DNA from: a virus
Strand: one strand, 5' to 3'
IMG/VR virus record: IMGVR_UViG_3300027749_002876
Location: 62,001 to 126,000 of that record
DNA length: 64,000 nt
Below, piece after piece: positions 49,230 through 56,690 of the stretch. Below the pieces are notes generated by a model, which saw only the letters and a list, made by a program, of their open reading frames with translations, ran no database searches and was not told the origin of the DNA. Each line of letters starts with the position of its first letter. Position 1 is the first letter of the stretch. A program made the position numbers and the translations under genes.

Positions 49230-50207
49230 TTAATCCTTAGATAGGTCAATCTTACTTAGCACAGGCAAGAATGCCGCGCGTAAATCGTCCATATGTTTTT
49301 TCAATCCTGCAGGCGTAAGTTCATCTTCTGCATAGAATATAACATTAGCATCAATGTATTCCTTGTATTCAGTGCTACGGACTGCTTTACTAAACTGTTG
49401 TTGATACCATGCAACAATATCTTTATCTGTGCCAGGTGGTAATTCAATACTCCATGCGGCATACACGTTAATGCCCGGGGCTACTGTGTTTAGTAAGGGA
49501 ACATCAGGAAACTGAGGCATCTTACGTGTGCCAGTAAACCCAATTGGTTTAACTTTGCCACCTTCAATCAATGGTTTAGCAACTGCAATTGGCATGATAC
49601 CAAACTCTGTGCCAGTTTTACCATCATAACTTGCTACGCTAGTAACTGCCGGTAACGGTCCGTTGAATTTAATACTTTTGACAGCATCTTTGTTTCCATT
49701 ACCCTTGTCTAGTAGATATTCAAATGCTGTTCTATGTGCTCCGCCACCAATAGCAACGTTAATGTTTCTACCTGATTGAATGTATTTGATAAACTCTTGC
49801 GGGGTGTTGATGCCACTCTTTACACTAGCAACTAATACTAGAGGGCTCTTTCCCATTGTCAATACGTCAATGAAGCTGTCGTAGTTATACTTCTTAATAT
49901 TCTTTTCCCAGATATCATTCGTTACATATGAACTCATGTGACTTGGTAAGTTGATAGTGTGTCCATCATTAGGAGCTTCTAAAAACTTGTTGTTGGCAAT
50001 GACTGAATCAGCACCAGGAATATTCTGAACTACATATGTGAACTTTGGATTAGATTTCTGTACAATCTCTGCTAGTTTACGAAATGCCATTTCGTTACCA
50101 GCACCGGGAGTGTTACCAATATAAACTTGTACTGGTTTGGTTGGTTCCCATGCAAATGATAACATAGGTAATACTGCTAATGTAAGTGTTGCTAAAATTT
50201 TTTTCAT
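49230..50207 (-). CDS. TctC/Bug-family periplasmic receptor
   Basis: A 325-aa exported protein with signal peptide (cleavage after SFA, residue 19), VQVYIGNTPGAGNEMAFRKLAE, GADSVIANNKFLEAPNDGHT, IAVAKPLIEGGKVKPIGFTG and PGTDKDIVAWYQQQF, typical of the family at normal length. It is more canonical than the receptor at 45511. No permease is visible. An AGGAGG ribosome-binding site precedes it. Confidence 0.92.
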   Translation of the reverse strand: MKKILATLTLAVLPMLSFAWEPTKPVQVYIGNTPGAGNEMAFRKLAEIVQKSNPKFTYVVQNIPGADSVIANNKFLEAPNDGHTINLPSHMSSYVTNDIWEKNIKKYNYDSFIDVLTMGKSPLVLVASVKSGINTPQEFIKYIQSGRNINVAIGGGAHRTAFEYLLDKGNGNKDAVKSIKFNGPLPAVTSVASYDGKTGTEFGIMPIAVAKPLIEGGKVKPIGFTGTRKMPQFPDVPLLNTVAPGINVYAAWSIELPPGTDKDIVAWYQQQFSKAVRSTEYKEYIDANVIFYAEDELTPAGLKKHMDDLRAAFLPVLSKIDLSKD

Positions 50208-50238
50208 CGTTCCTCCTAATATAAATATGATGACAATA

Positions 50239-50246
50239 TATTTATG
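50239..50246 (-). promoter_or_regulatory. late-type promoter box
   Basis: CATAAATA on the minus strand, about 31 nt upstream of the TctC receptor start. Confidence 0.6.
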
Positions 50247-50286
50247 CCATTCAGCATAAAAATTTACTAAATATAGAAAAAATCAG

Positions 50287-51015
50287 ATGAATACTAAAAT
50301 TTTTAAGCTATTACAAGAAAATTTACAGCTTGCGTTCAATTTACCCAAGTACAGTAAAATTTCTATAGACGAACAAACTATTGTGCAAGACTTACCTTGG
50401 ACGCCCGCACGATATAGCAAATTCAAAGATAGTGTAGAAGCTGAATTGCATTTGCCCTGCGATTATGTAGGGACACTAGGTGCTATTACTAATGACTTGT
50501 CAGAACGCTATATCCTAAGATTCTTTAGTGAGATATGGAAGCCTAGAACAGGTGACTATGAGCATACTGGATGGGAACTTGCTGATGAAATCAACAAACT
50601 AAACCCGGAGAAAGTACTTGATGTTGGTTGTGGGTATCACCCATTTAAGGGTCGTATTCAGAATATTATTGGCATTGATCCATATAACAATCAAGCTGAC
50701 TATGAGGTTGACATCTTAGAATATAAAGTAAAGCCAGAAAGTCACGATGTTATAATGGCTCTTGGATCTATTAATTTTAATTCACGTGATGAGATTGAAT
50801 CACGGTTCAGTCATTGCATCAATCTATTGAAGAAGGGTGGAAAATTCTATCTACGTGCTAACCCAGGGATCACTCACAAGACAGGGCCGTATGTTGAAAT
50901 ATTTCCTTGGACATTTGAAGTTGTAAATGAATTTGCTGAAAAATATAATCTCAAGTTAGATACTTTTAAGAAAGATAATAATGATAGATTATATTTTGTT
51001 TATACTAAATTATAG
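50287..51015 (+). CDS. class I SAM-dependent methyltransferase
   Basis: A 242-aa protein with motif I VLDVGCGYHPFKGRI, acidic motif II IGIDPYN, and ALGSINFNS and LLKKGGKFYLRANP as later motifs. About 90 extra N-terminal residues precede the domain. It resembles the shorter methyltransferase at 58321 (VIDVGCGENLFKDKI and CLGSIQY), so the two are paralogs. Substrate unknown. Confidence 0.85.
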   Translation: MNTKIFKLLQENLQLAFNLPKYSKISIDEQTIVQDLPWTPARYSKFKDSVEAELHLPCDYVGTLGAITNDLSERYILRFFSEIWKPRTGDYEHTGWELADEINKLNPEKVLDVGCGYHPFKGRIQNIIGIDPYNNQADYEVDILEYKVKPESHDVIMALGSINFNSRDEIESRFSHCINLLKKGGKFYLRANPGITHKTGPYVEIFPWTFEVVNEFAEKYNLKLDTFKKDNNDRLYFVYTKL

Positions 51016-51017
51016 CC

Positions 51018-51046
51018 AAAAAAATAGACCCCGAAAGGTCTATTTT
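51018..51046. terminator. bidirectional intrinsic terminator
   Basis: Stem AAAATAGACC/GGTCTATTTT with loop CCGAAA between convergent genes. Confidence 0.9.
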
Positions 51047-51647
51047 ACATTGTGGGGCCGTTCCCACTTTTGAATCCAACTGAACCGCCTTCTGCCTCGA
51101 TACGTTTGATAACGTCTTCAAACAGGATAGGTGTAAAATCTGTTTGTTCAACACATACACAATGATAACGAACATCGTTTTCATCACTGTATAATGTTAC
51201 ACCTGTCTTAGCGTCAATACCTCTAGCTTTTTTCACTCTATTAGAATGTAAGTGGCCATGAATGTTGACACCAAAACGTCCTAATGATGCCTCATGTAAC
51301 GGGATGTGACTTAAAATCATACCGTTCATTACATGATACGCACGTAATTCACGGAAGTATAATCTATACTCATCATCACGAAAGATATCGTGGTTACCAC
51401 GAATCAATACCTTGTCACCGTTTAAGCGACTCAACGTAATTAATGACTTGCGGTTAATAACTACGTCACCTAAGTGATATACTTTGTCATTTGGACGAAC
51501 TCGGTCGTTCCAACGCTTAATCATTTCCTCATCCATCTCATGTGGATCAGTCCATGGACGAATCTTTGTAACACCGTCTGCTTCGGTGAATCTGCACACG
51601 CCGGCATGACCAAAGTGGGTGTCACTCGTTAAAAATACTGCTGGCAT
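51045..51647 (-). CDS. calcineurin-like metallophosphoesterase
   Basis: From ATG 51647 (TAATG overlap with the upstream gene) the product is 200 aa with FLTSDTHFGH (D9, H11), HLGDVVI, IRGNHD, LSHIPLH and NIHGHLHS, all ligands intact. This is a common phage phosphoesterase family. The longer frame to 51695 is unlikely. Confidence 0.9.
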   Translation of the reverse strand: MPAVFLTSDTHFGHAGVCRFTEADGVTKIRPWTDPHEMDEEMIKRWNDRVRPNDKVYHLGDVVINRKSLITLSRLNGDKVLIRGNHDIFRDDEYRLYFRELRAYHVMNGMILSHIPLHEASLGRFGVNIHGHLHSNRVKKARGIDAKTGVTLYSDENDVRYHCVCVEQTDFTPILFEDVIKRIEAEGGSVGFKSGNGPTM

Positions 51648-51862
51648 TATACCCTCTCTTTCTTTACTCGTCCGATGCGTGACGTTTTGTTCCAATCATA
51701 AGCGATGCCATCCGGACACTTACCATCACGCACACTGTCTACACCAAACATACCGCATACTTCGAATCCGTCTCCTATGATAGAAATGAATTCGTTTAAT
51801 GACTTAGCATAATCCATTGCTGAATTTAAGTCTACAAATTCTAATTCTTTTACTTTAAACAT
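51647..51862 (-). CDS. hypothetical phage protein (71 aa)
   Basis: A 71-aa soluble protein with FEVCGMFGVDSVRDGKCPDG, a pattern found in phage proteins of unknown role. It starts after AAGGAAT and is coupled to the phosphoesterase. Confidence 0.66.
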   Translation of the reverse strand: MFKVKELEFVDLNSAMDYAKSLNEFISIIGDGFEVCGMFGVDSVRDGKCPDGIAYDWNKTSRIGRVKKERV

Positions 51863-51871
51863 TTTATTCCT

Positions 51872-52180
51872 TTACGCAACCATCCAGTGGTCGCTTTCTT
51901 TGTATTCGATGGATTCGGCACCATCATATTCATTTATTTTGAATTCTGTTCCTACCGGCATCCATTCTACTTCTAAATCTTTCATACCACCGGTGTAGAT
52001 ATCTGGATACTTCAATGCTACATATGTTGCCAATTCATCCCATTTTTCCTTTTCAACAAACTTTACGATTGCTGGATCAAAAAGAATTTCAGGACATTCA
52101 TAGTTCCATGTGTACCATCCTGCACCGAAGCCAGGACTATACAACACTGCCACCTTACCATCTTCATTTAACTTGTTCAT
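51872..52180 (-). CDS. conserved phage protein of unknown function
   Basis: A 102-aa acidic protein with VAVLYSPGFGAGWYTWN and ILFDPAIVKFVE, blocks that recur in many tailed phages. ATGA overlap with the phosphatase gene upstream. Function unknown. Confidence 0.75.
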   Translation of the reverse strand: MNKLNEDGKVAVLYSPGFGAGWYTWNYECPEILFDPAIVKFVEKEKWDELATYVALKYPDIYTGGMKDLEVEWMPVGTEFKINEYDGAESIEYKESDHWMVA

Positions 52181-52641
52181 TCTATTCTCTTAAAAGATCG
52201 CCAATCATCAATGTTTGGCTTTTCATCTTCATCATATGTCCAACCTAATGCCTTCATCATACGATGTTTGACAAGTAAGTTAGGGCTACGCCATCTTCCT
52301 ACGTCTTCAAACCCCATCATAACACCAACTTCGCATACTGCACCACTACGGCATACACCTGCAAAACAATGAACAACCACGTTCATTCTATTTTCTTTGG
52401 CATGTTGCAATAGTCTAACCAATTCGTTTGCTTGTTCTTGACTGCAACGCATTGCTTCATCTAAAGCAAAATCATTCTTCTCAATGTCCAAGAATTCAAA
52501 ATTGTGAATCTCTTTGAATTTGTGAGCAGGTGTTGGTCTCCAACTCGCAGGGTCTGTGATGCTAATCAGCATACTATTCTCTCCGGCTTCATGATGAAAT
52601 CTAGTAGGTATATCAGCGGCTGCTACATTTTCAATCCACAT
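52177..52641 (-). CDS. protein tyrosine / dual-specificity phosphatase-like
   Basis: A 154-aa protein with the signature HCFAGVCRSG (nucleophile C92, R98, S99). An Asp-rich region ahead could supply the general acid. Phage phosphatases of this type may act on host or phage phosphoproteins or RNA 5' ends. It has a sigma70-like promoter. Confidence 0.85.
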   Translation of the reverse strand: MWIENVAAADIPTRFHHEAGENSMLISITDPASWRPTPAHKFKEIHNFEFLDIEKNDFALDEAMRCSQEQANELVRLLQHAKENRMNVVVHCFAGVCRSGAVCEVGVMMGFEDVGRWRSPNLLVKHRMMKALGWTYDEDEKPNIDDWRSFKRIE

Positions 52642-52661
52642 ATCTAACTCCTTAATAATGT

Positions 52662-52690
52662 ATTATACTACACCTTGGATTATTAGTCAA
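52662..52690 (-). promoter_or_regulatory. sigma70-like promoter, phosphatase
   Basis: TTGACT-N17-TATAAT on the minus strand, with an AAGGAG ribosome-binding site before ATG 52641. Confidence 0.8.
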
Positions 52691-53249
52691 CCTTGGGCAA
52701 GGGTGCTATAATTTTATGTAACCAGTGATTGTATATATTGACGTTTAATGGAGTGTCTATCCATTGCTGTAATTTTTCTATTAGATTACCTTCTAATATA
52801 TCTTTAAAGAGTATGACTTTACGAATATGGCCATATTTTTTAGCAAATTTAACTCTTTGAATTCGTCTAGCGAGTTCTGTTTCATTAAATGGAGGATGAG
52901 ATTTAGGAAGAATTATATGACTCCGTTCCATACACCATTTGGCATATTTATAATCAGAGTCATCAATTAAAATAGTATCTATTATATGTTGTAATCCAAA
53001 ATCAAAATAATGACTACAGGTAATTGCTGTGTATTTTTTTTCTATTTCTTCTAAATATGGAGTTTTTCTAGAACCAGAATATAATACATTTTCTGCACCA
53101 TTATTTTTAATAATAGCCAACTTAAAGTGTAATCTTAATGTATTAGGCCTAGCCCGCACATCAATATTGGTTAAATCATAATCTTTACTATCTATTACTG
53201 CGGCTAACATATCTCCTGCCGCACCAGGATTATATAATACTTGATACAT
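52683..53249 (-). CDS. P-loop-like hypothetical protein, possibly sulfotransferase-related
   Basis: A 188-aa protein beginning VLYNPGAAGDMLAAVID, where the Gly-rich turn is placed like the PAPS-binding loop of phage sulfotransferase-like proteins. The rest (AITCSHYFDFGLQHII, RKVILFKDIL) is unassigned. The ATG lies 4 nt after an ATAAATA box. Function uncertain. Confidence 0.55.
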   Translation of the reverse strand: MYQVLYNPGAAGDMLAAVIDSKDYDLTNIDVRARPNTLRLHFKLAIIKNNGAENVLYSGSRKTPYLEEIEKKYTAITCSHYFDFGLQHIIDTILIDDSDYKYAKWCMERSHIILPKSHPPFNETELARRIQRVKFAKKYGHIRKVILFKDILEGNLIEKLQQWIDTPLNVNIYNHWLHKIIAPLPKVD

Positions 53250-53253
53250 AATG

Positions 53254-53260
53254 TATTTAT
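53254..53260 (-). promoter_or_regulatory. late-type promoter box
   Basis: GATAAATAC on the minus strand, 4 nt before ATG 53249. Confidence 0.72.
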
Positions 53261-53292
53261 CTAGGAAAAGGTCGTTAACGACCTTTTGTTTT

Positions 53293-53368
53293 TGGCATCC
53301 CGGGTAAGCCTCGAACTTACAACCCCTGGTTTTGGAGACCAGTGCTCTGCCAATTGAGCTACCGAGAT
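53293..53368 (-). tRNA. tRNA-Trp (CCA)
   Basis: Full cloverleaf with 7-bp acceptor ATCTCGG/CCGGGAT, anticodon loop CTCCAAA, and encoded 3' CCA. It is the last gene of the tRNA island in the direction of transcription. Confidence 0.95.
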
Positions 53369-53375
53369 ATATTCT

Positions 53376-53597
53376 TTATGCGTTTTTTCTAATACGCTTG
53401 AGGTATTCTCTACCCACAAGTCCTGCTTCAATTTCTTGAAGTGCAGTCACAATAGGACCTGCTTTAGAGACTAGTGTAGAACGATGTCCACGCTTTAACT
53501 CTCTTACTCTATGTGAAGCGATAAGAACTAAATCAAATCGATTACCAACCATATTAACGGCGTCTTCACTTGTATATCTTGCTCTGCTTTCAGTCAT
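53376..53597 (-). CDS. rpoZ: DNA-directed RNA polymerase omega subunit
   Basis: A 73-aa protein matching bacterial omega: RYTSEDAVNMVGNRFDLVLIASHRVRELKRG (the conserved core), then IVTALQEIEAGLVGREYL in place of the usual TVIALREIEEG region. Omega binds the beta' subunit and helps RNA polymerase assembly and sigma selection. It is shorter than the E. coli protein (91 aa) at the C-terminus. A ribosome-binding site AAGGAAG precedes it. A phage-encoded omega could tune host polymerase for phage promoters; that role is inferred. Confidence 0.9.
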   Translation of the reverse strand: MTESRARYTSEDAVNMVGNRFDLVLIASHRVRELKRGHRSTLVSKAGPIVTALQEIEAGLVGREYLKRIRKNA

Positions 53598-53608
53598 TTT
53601 CTTCCTTT

Positions 53609-54208
53609 TTAAAATTCAAACATTAATCTTTTCATTGTCTCAAAATAAATTTTAGGTCTTAATGCTAATGCAGGCCTTAATGTTAATACAACTCTTTCAT
53701 TATCTGATTGTGAATTATCCCAATCGTGAAATATTTCGGTATTAAACAATATTGCTTCATTGGGCTGAGCCACCATTGATTTAACCGGGGAGTGTTTAGT
53801 TTTATCAAATCCAACACATTCCCTTGATCCATTATGTTTAGGATCGATTTCATACATAGATAAATCTTCATCACTATACCAGCTGGTCACACACTTATCA
53901 TCTAATATTTTAGAAGTATAATTTATACTAACATGGTCAAATGATCCGTCTTTATGAGCCCTATATGTCATATGCGGCTTTGATATGAATAACGATACCC
54001 GATCAATTTCTAATGGTGGAAATTTTAAGGGAATCATACTCAGCATTTTTTTAGATTCATCTGGCTGTAATTTATAATGAGTAAAATCTTCATTTATCTT
54101 ATAAATATCCGGGGTGATTACATTGCAATAATCTATTATAGACTGTATACCGGCGTGAGTATATCTAATATAATAAGGACTACAATCTTCAATGATTTCG
54201 TATTTCAT
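53609..54208 (-). CDS. 2-oxoglutarate/Fe(II) oxygenase-like protein
   Basis: A 199-aa jelly-roll protein with the triad in MTYRAHKDGSFDHV (HxD) and IFHDWDNSQSDNERVVLTLR (His, then Arg). This is the Asp/Asn beta-hydroxylase-like branch found in T4-like phages. It begins 2 nt after the stop of the methyltransferase gene at 54211, in the same direction. Confidence 0.78.
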   Translation of the reverse strand: MKYEIIEDCSPYYIRYTHAGIQSIIDYCNVITPDIYKINEDFTHYKLQPDESKKMLSMIPLKFPPLEIDRVSLFISKPHMTYRAHKDGSFDHVSINYTSKILDDKCVTSWYSDEDLSMYEIDPKHNGSRECVGFDKTKHSPVKSMVAQPNEAILFNTEIFHDWDNSQSDNERVVLTLRPALALRPKIYFETMKRLMFEF

Positions 54209-54210
54209 GC

Positions 54211-54864
54211 TTACTCTAAAAATAATAGGTTGTTATTTTTAAATACATCTCTCCAGTATCCTGTGTTAGGTATCAGAGCCCATAATTTAGTATTTTCAAA
54301 AACTATCAATGTTCTATTTTTTTTTGTTTGATTTAATGCGACCGCAACCCCATTAAACCAGGGATGAAAATCATCTCCTAGTAATAATCCGGTATCGGAT
54401 TCATACTTTTCAATATCATGTTTAACATCCAATAATGTATGTGAAGCATCAATAAAGGTAAGATCGTAATGTTTTACTTTCTCAAAATCTTTGCTAGAAG
54501 TAGGGTGTACATTTATATTAGCATACATTTCTTCACCTATACAAAATCTAAATGCATCATGCCATCCTGTAGCTTTTGCAATTTCTCTTGCATCAGCATA
54601 CATAATAGGATCGCCTAGTGCAAATTGCAAATTTTCAAACTCAATATTTAATAATGATTGGCTAGAAACAATTCTAAAATTATCAACTATATCCATGCTT
54701 ACAGAAGAATTTTTACCTCTATAGAGGGCAGTAGTAGAACTACCCAAAAAACAACCTATTTCTAAAATAGAACCATTATCAGGAACATAACCAGCCAATG
54801 TTGAAAGAATTATTAATTCTTTTTCGAGCATCCAACCCGGAATGTTTACATTGTATTTTTGCAT
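54211..54864 (-). CDS. class I SAM methyltransferase (Methyltransf_24-like)
   Basis: From ATG 54864 the product is 217 aa with ILEIGCFLGSSTTALYRG (motif I), VSMDIVDNF, DLTFIDASHTLLDVKHDI and GLLLGDDFHPW. The pattern fits small-molecule O-methyltransferases of macrocin type. The open frame continues upstream, but only through the antisense of tRNA-Gly. The ATG lies 4 nt after an ATAAATA box. Confidence 0.82.
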   Translation of the reverse strand: MQKYNVNIPGWMLEKELIILSTLAGYVPDNGSILEIGCFLGSSTTALYRGKNSSVSMDIVDNFRIVSSQSLLNIEFENLQFALGDPIMYADAREIAKATGWHDAFRFCIGEEMYANINVHPTSSKDFEKVKHYDLTFIDASHTLLDVKHDIEKYESDTGLLLGDDFHPWFNGVAVALNQTKKNRTLIVFENTKLWALIPNTGYWRDVFKNNNLLFLE

Positions 54865-54868
54865 ATTG

Positions 54869-54875
54869 TATTTAT
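54869..54875 (-). promoter_or_regulatory. late-type promoter box
   Basis: CATAAATAC on the minus strand, 4 nt before ATG 54864 and just downstream of tRNA-Gly. Confidence 0.72.
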
Positions 54876-54884
54876 GTTTATATT

Positions 54885-54960
54885 TGGAGCGGGAAATCGG
54901 GTTCGAACCGACGACATTCACGTTGGCAACGTGATGCTCTACCAACTGAGCTATTCCCGC
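54885..54960 (-). tRNA. tRNA-Gly (GCC)
   Basis: Complete cloverleaf, acceptor GCGGGAA/TTCCCGC, anticodon loop TTGCCAA, encoded CCA. Confidence 0.97.
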
Positions 54961-54967
54961 ATATTCT

Positions 54968-55042
54968 TGGTACATCGACACGGTTTCGAACCGCGGACCC
55001 TCTCCGTGTAAAGGAGACGCTCTACCCCTGAGCTATCGATGC
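54968..55042 (-). tRNA. tRNA-Val (TAC)
   Basis: Complete cloverleaf with a G1-U72 acceptor pair, anticodon loop TTTACAC, encoded CCA. Confidence 0.95.
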
Positions 55043-55052
55043 ATATTTTTAT

Positions 55053-55232
55053 TTAACCCCCTTGAGAGCTGTCTTTAACTTCTGTTTCTCTAGCAATTTT
55101 TTCAAACGCTTCATCTTCATTCTTTTGATCCTCAATCATTCTTGGATCAGGCTTACGAAAGATTTTGTCATAGTTGTTTGCATATTCTTGTTGACTGACA
55201 CTGTATGGTCTTGGACTAGAACCTTTGCTCAC
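55053..55232 (-). CDS. conserved small phage protein (59 aa)
   Basis: A GTG-start frame overlapping the upstream stop by 4 nt. It encodes PRPYSVSQQEYANNYDKIFRK-type residues and an acidic C-terminus, a pattern common in tailed phages (function unknown). Confidence 0.72.
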   Translation of the reverse strand: MSKGSSPRPYSVSQQEYANNYDKIFRKPDPRMIEDQKNEDEAFEKIARETEVKDSSQGG

Positions 55233-55399
55233 TTCTTGTCCCCTTTACCCCCACTGTATGATCGCAAACCTTCTTGTGCAATCTTAGCATAGCTACGCAA
55301 AAATGAACCACGTACATGTGGATCAAGAATTTGAGCGGCTGCAATCTTTACTAGCTTACCGATTTTAACGGCTTTTGGGTCATAACCTCTGCATGTCAT
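55229..55399 (-). CDS. conserved small phage protein (56 aa)
   Basis: From ATG 55399 (AAGGAAG ribosome-binding site) the product is basic, with RGYDPKAVKIGKLVKIAA and LDPHVRGSFLRSYA blocks known from phages. A longer frame upstream is antisense of tRNA-Pro. Coupled to the next gene by GTGA overlap. Confidence 0.72.
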   Translation of the reverse strand: MTCRGYDPKAVKIGKLVKIAAAQILDPHVRGSFLRSYAKIAQEGLRSYSGGKGDKK

Positions 55400-55422
55400 A
55401 CTATCTTCCTTTGTTAAAAACT

Positions 55423-55499
55423 TGGTCGGAATAGTAGGATTCGAACCTACGACCTCTTGCTCCCAAAGCAAGCGCACTACCAGGCTGTGCTACACTCCG
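55423..55499 (-). tRNA. tRNA-Pro (TGG)
   Basis: Complete cloverleaf, anticodon loop TTTGGGA, encoded CCA; acceptor contains two wobble pairs. Confidence 0.95.
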
Positions 55500-55503
55500 T
55501 AAT

Positions 55504-55577
55504 TGGATGCGGGTGACAGATTCGAACTGCCGATGCACCTGGCTTATGAGACCGGTGTGGTGACCACCCAACCCGCG
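55504..55577 (-). tRNA. initiator-like tRNA-Met (CAT)
   Basis: The T-stem and loop fix the acceptor as CGCGGGT/ACCCGCA, leaving a C1xA72 mismatch, the hallmark of bacterial initiator tRNA. Discriminator T and CCA follow. The anticodon loop is CTCATAA, with two G-C pairs plus one U-G next to it instead of three G-C pairs. The D-arm is short and atypical and lacks an obvious GG in the loop, and one anticodon-stem pair (C-A) is mismatched. So it is initiator-like but structurally odd; it could also be damaged. Confidence 0.7.
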
Positions 55578-55581
55578 TATT

Positions 55582-56268
55582 TCACAATTCTGCATAATTA
55601 GTAATACTTGGTGGTTTAGCAAACGCATCCACATACATAATCTTACTGTTATCTTTTATTGTTAATTTATTAATGTAATTATACACTACTTCAAAAGTTT
55701 GTTTGTATATTTCGGGATTATCGTATGTAAAATGCGGAGCTATAGCTGTTGCTATTGCACCTTTGTCATTGTGTTCGGCAAATGCCCTCATCATGTGAGC
55801 TTGCATTGCTTTGCTTCCTGCATACCCCGCATAACTTGTCCATTCATTACGATTGAACTTTACTGCCATATATGATATAATAAAAATAATTTTACTATTT
55901 TCATTCATTCGTTTTAATGCTTCTACACCCAAAACATGAGGTATATGGCATGCAAGTCTTATATTCTCTTCCCATCTTTTTAAGTCAACTACACTAGTAG
56001 AAGTAAAGCAATTTTCATCATTTGGATAAGAACCTGAATTGGAATTAAAAAGAATCATATCAACAGTATCAACATCTTTGGTCACTTCATTAAATGCTTC
56101 TACTACACATTGAACACTATCAAAGTTTGCTTTGATATCATGTGGATGTCCTGTATTGTAATTCTTGTGAGATACAATATAAACGTTATGACCATCAGTA
56201 CGCATACGCAATACTAGGTCATTACCAAACTTACCGGGTTCACCTCCCCCTATTATCACTATGTTCAT
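55582..56268 (-). CDS. short-chain dehydrogenase/reductase-like protein
   Basis: From ATG 56268 the product is 228 aa with an NAD(P)-binding start VIIGGGEPGKFGNDLVLRM, VDMILFNSNSG (NNAG equivalent) and YAGYAGSKAMQ, where the YxxxK catalytic pair is present. The Ser of the catalytic triad is in IIFIISYMA. SDR enzymes reduce or oxidise sugars or lipids. Frame extension to 56319 is antisense of tRNA-Ala and is rejected. Confidence 0.8.
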   Translation of the reverse strand: MNIVIIGGGEPGKFGNDLVLRMRTDGHNVYIVSHKNYNTGHPHDIKANFDSVQCVVEAFNEVTKDVDTVDMILFNSNSGSYPNDENCFTSTSVVDLKRWEENIRLACHIPHVLGVEALKRMNENSKIIFIISYMAVKFNRNEWTSYAGYAGSKAMQAHMMRAFAEHNDKGAIATAIAPHFTYDNPEIYKQTFEVVYNYINKLTIKDNSKIMYVDAFAKPPSITNYAEL

Positions 56269-56288
56269 ATTATGAGTCCTCAAGTATT

Positions 56289-56364
56289 TGGTGGAGGATA
56301 CCAGGATCGAACTGGTCACCTACTGCTTGCAAAGCAGCCGCTCTCCCAAATGAGCTAATCCCCC
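56289..56364 (-). tRNA. tRNA-Ala (TGC)
   Basis: Complete cloverleaf with the G3-U70 pair that identifies tRNA-Ala, anticodon loop TTTGCAA, encoded CCA. Confidence 0.97.
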
Positions 56365-56438
56365 ATGTAGAAACACACTTGATATAGTAGCAAAAGCTAT
56401 CACGGATGAACCCGAGTTTAGTCAAATATGTTTTTATA

Positions 56439-56515
56439 TGGTGCCCCAGAGGAGACTCGAACTCCTAAAATTTGGCTTCTAAGACCAACACGTATACCAA
56501 TTCCGTCACCAGGGC
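56439..56515 (-). tRNA. tRNA-Leu (TAG), short variable loop
   Basis: Anticodon loop CTTAGAA, acceptor GCCCTGG/CTGGGGC, encoded CCA. At 77 nt it has only a 5-nt variable loop, whereas tRNA-Leu is normally class II with a long variable arm. Confidence 0.9.
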
Positions 56516-56517
56516 AG

Positions 56518-56604
56518 TTATAATATAACACACTACGAATCTCCTTCTAAGTTATGGACCTAGCGAGTACTCCAGTTGTGTTCATGTAATGTGTTATATT
56601 ATAA
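56518..56604. repeat. 15-bp inverted repeat around a promoter leader
   Basis: Perfect arms TTATAATATAACACA (56518-56532) and its complement (56590-56604) enclose 57 nt. The -10 of the minus-strand promoter lies in one arm; the leader RNA before tRNA-Leu would include most of the other. Confidence 0.85.
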
Positions 56605-56626
56605 CATATATCTATTTATATGTCAA
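56598..56626 (-). promoter_or_regulatory. early-type promoter for tRNAs
   Basis: TTGACA-N17-TATAAT on the minus strand, with spacer starting TATAAAT; would transcribe tRNA-Leu and genes beyond. Confidence 0.88.
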
Positions 56627-56690
56627 CTATCTTTGGATAAGAAGAACTCAGACGTATGATAACCATTTACCGGTTAGTTATTACAGAGGT

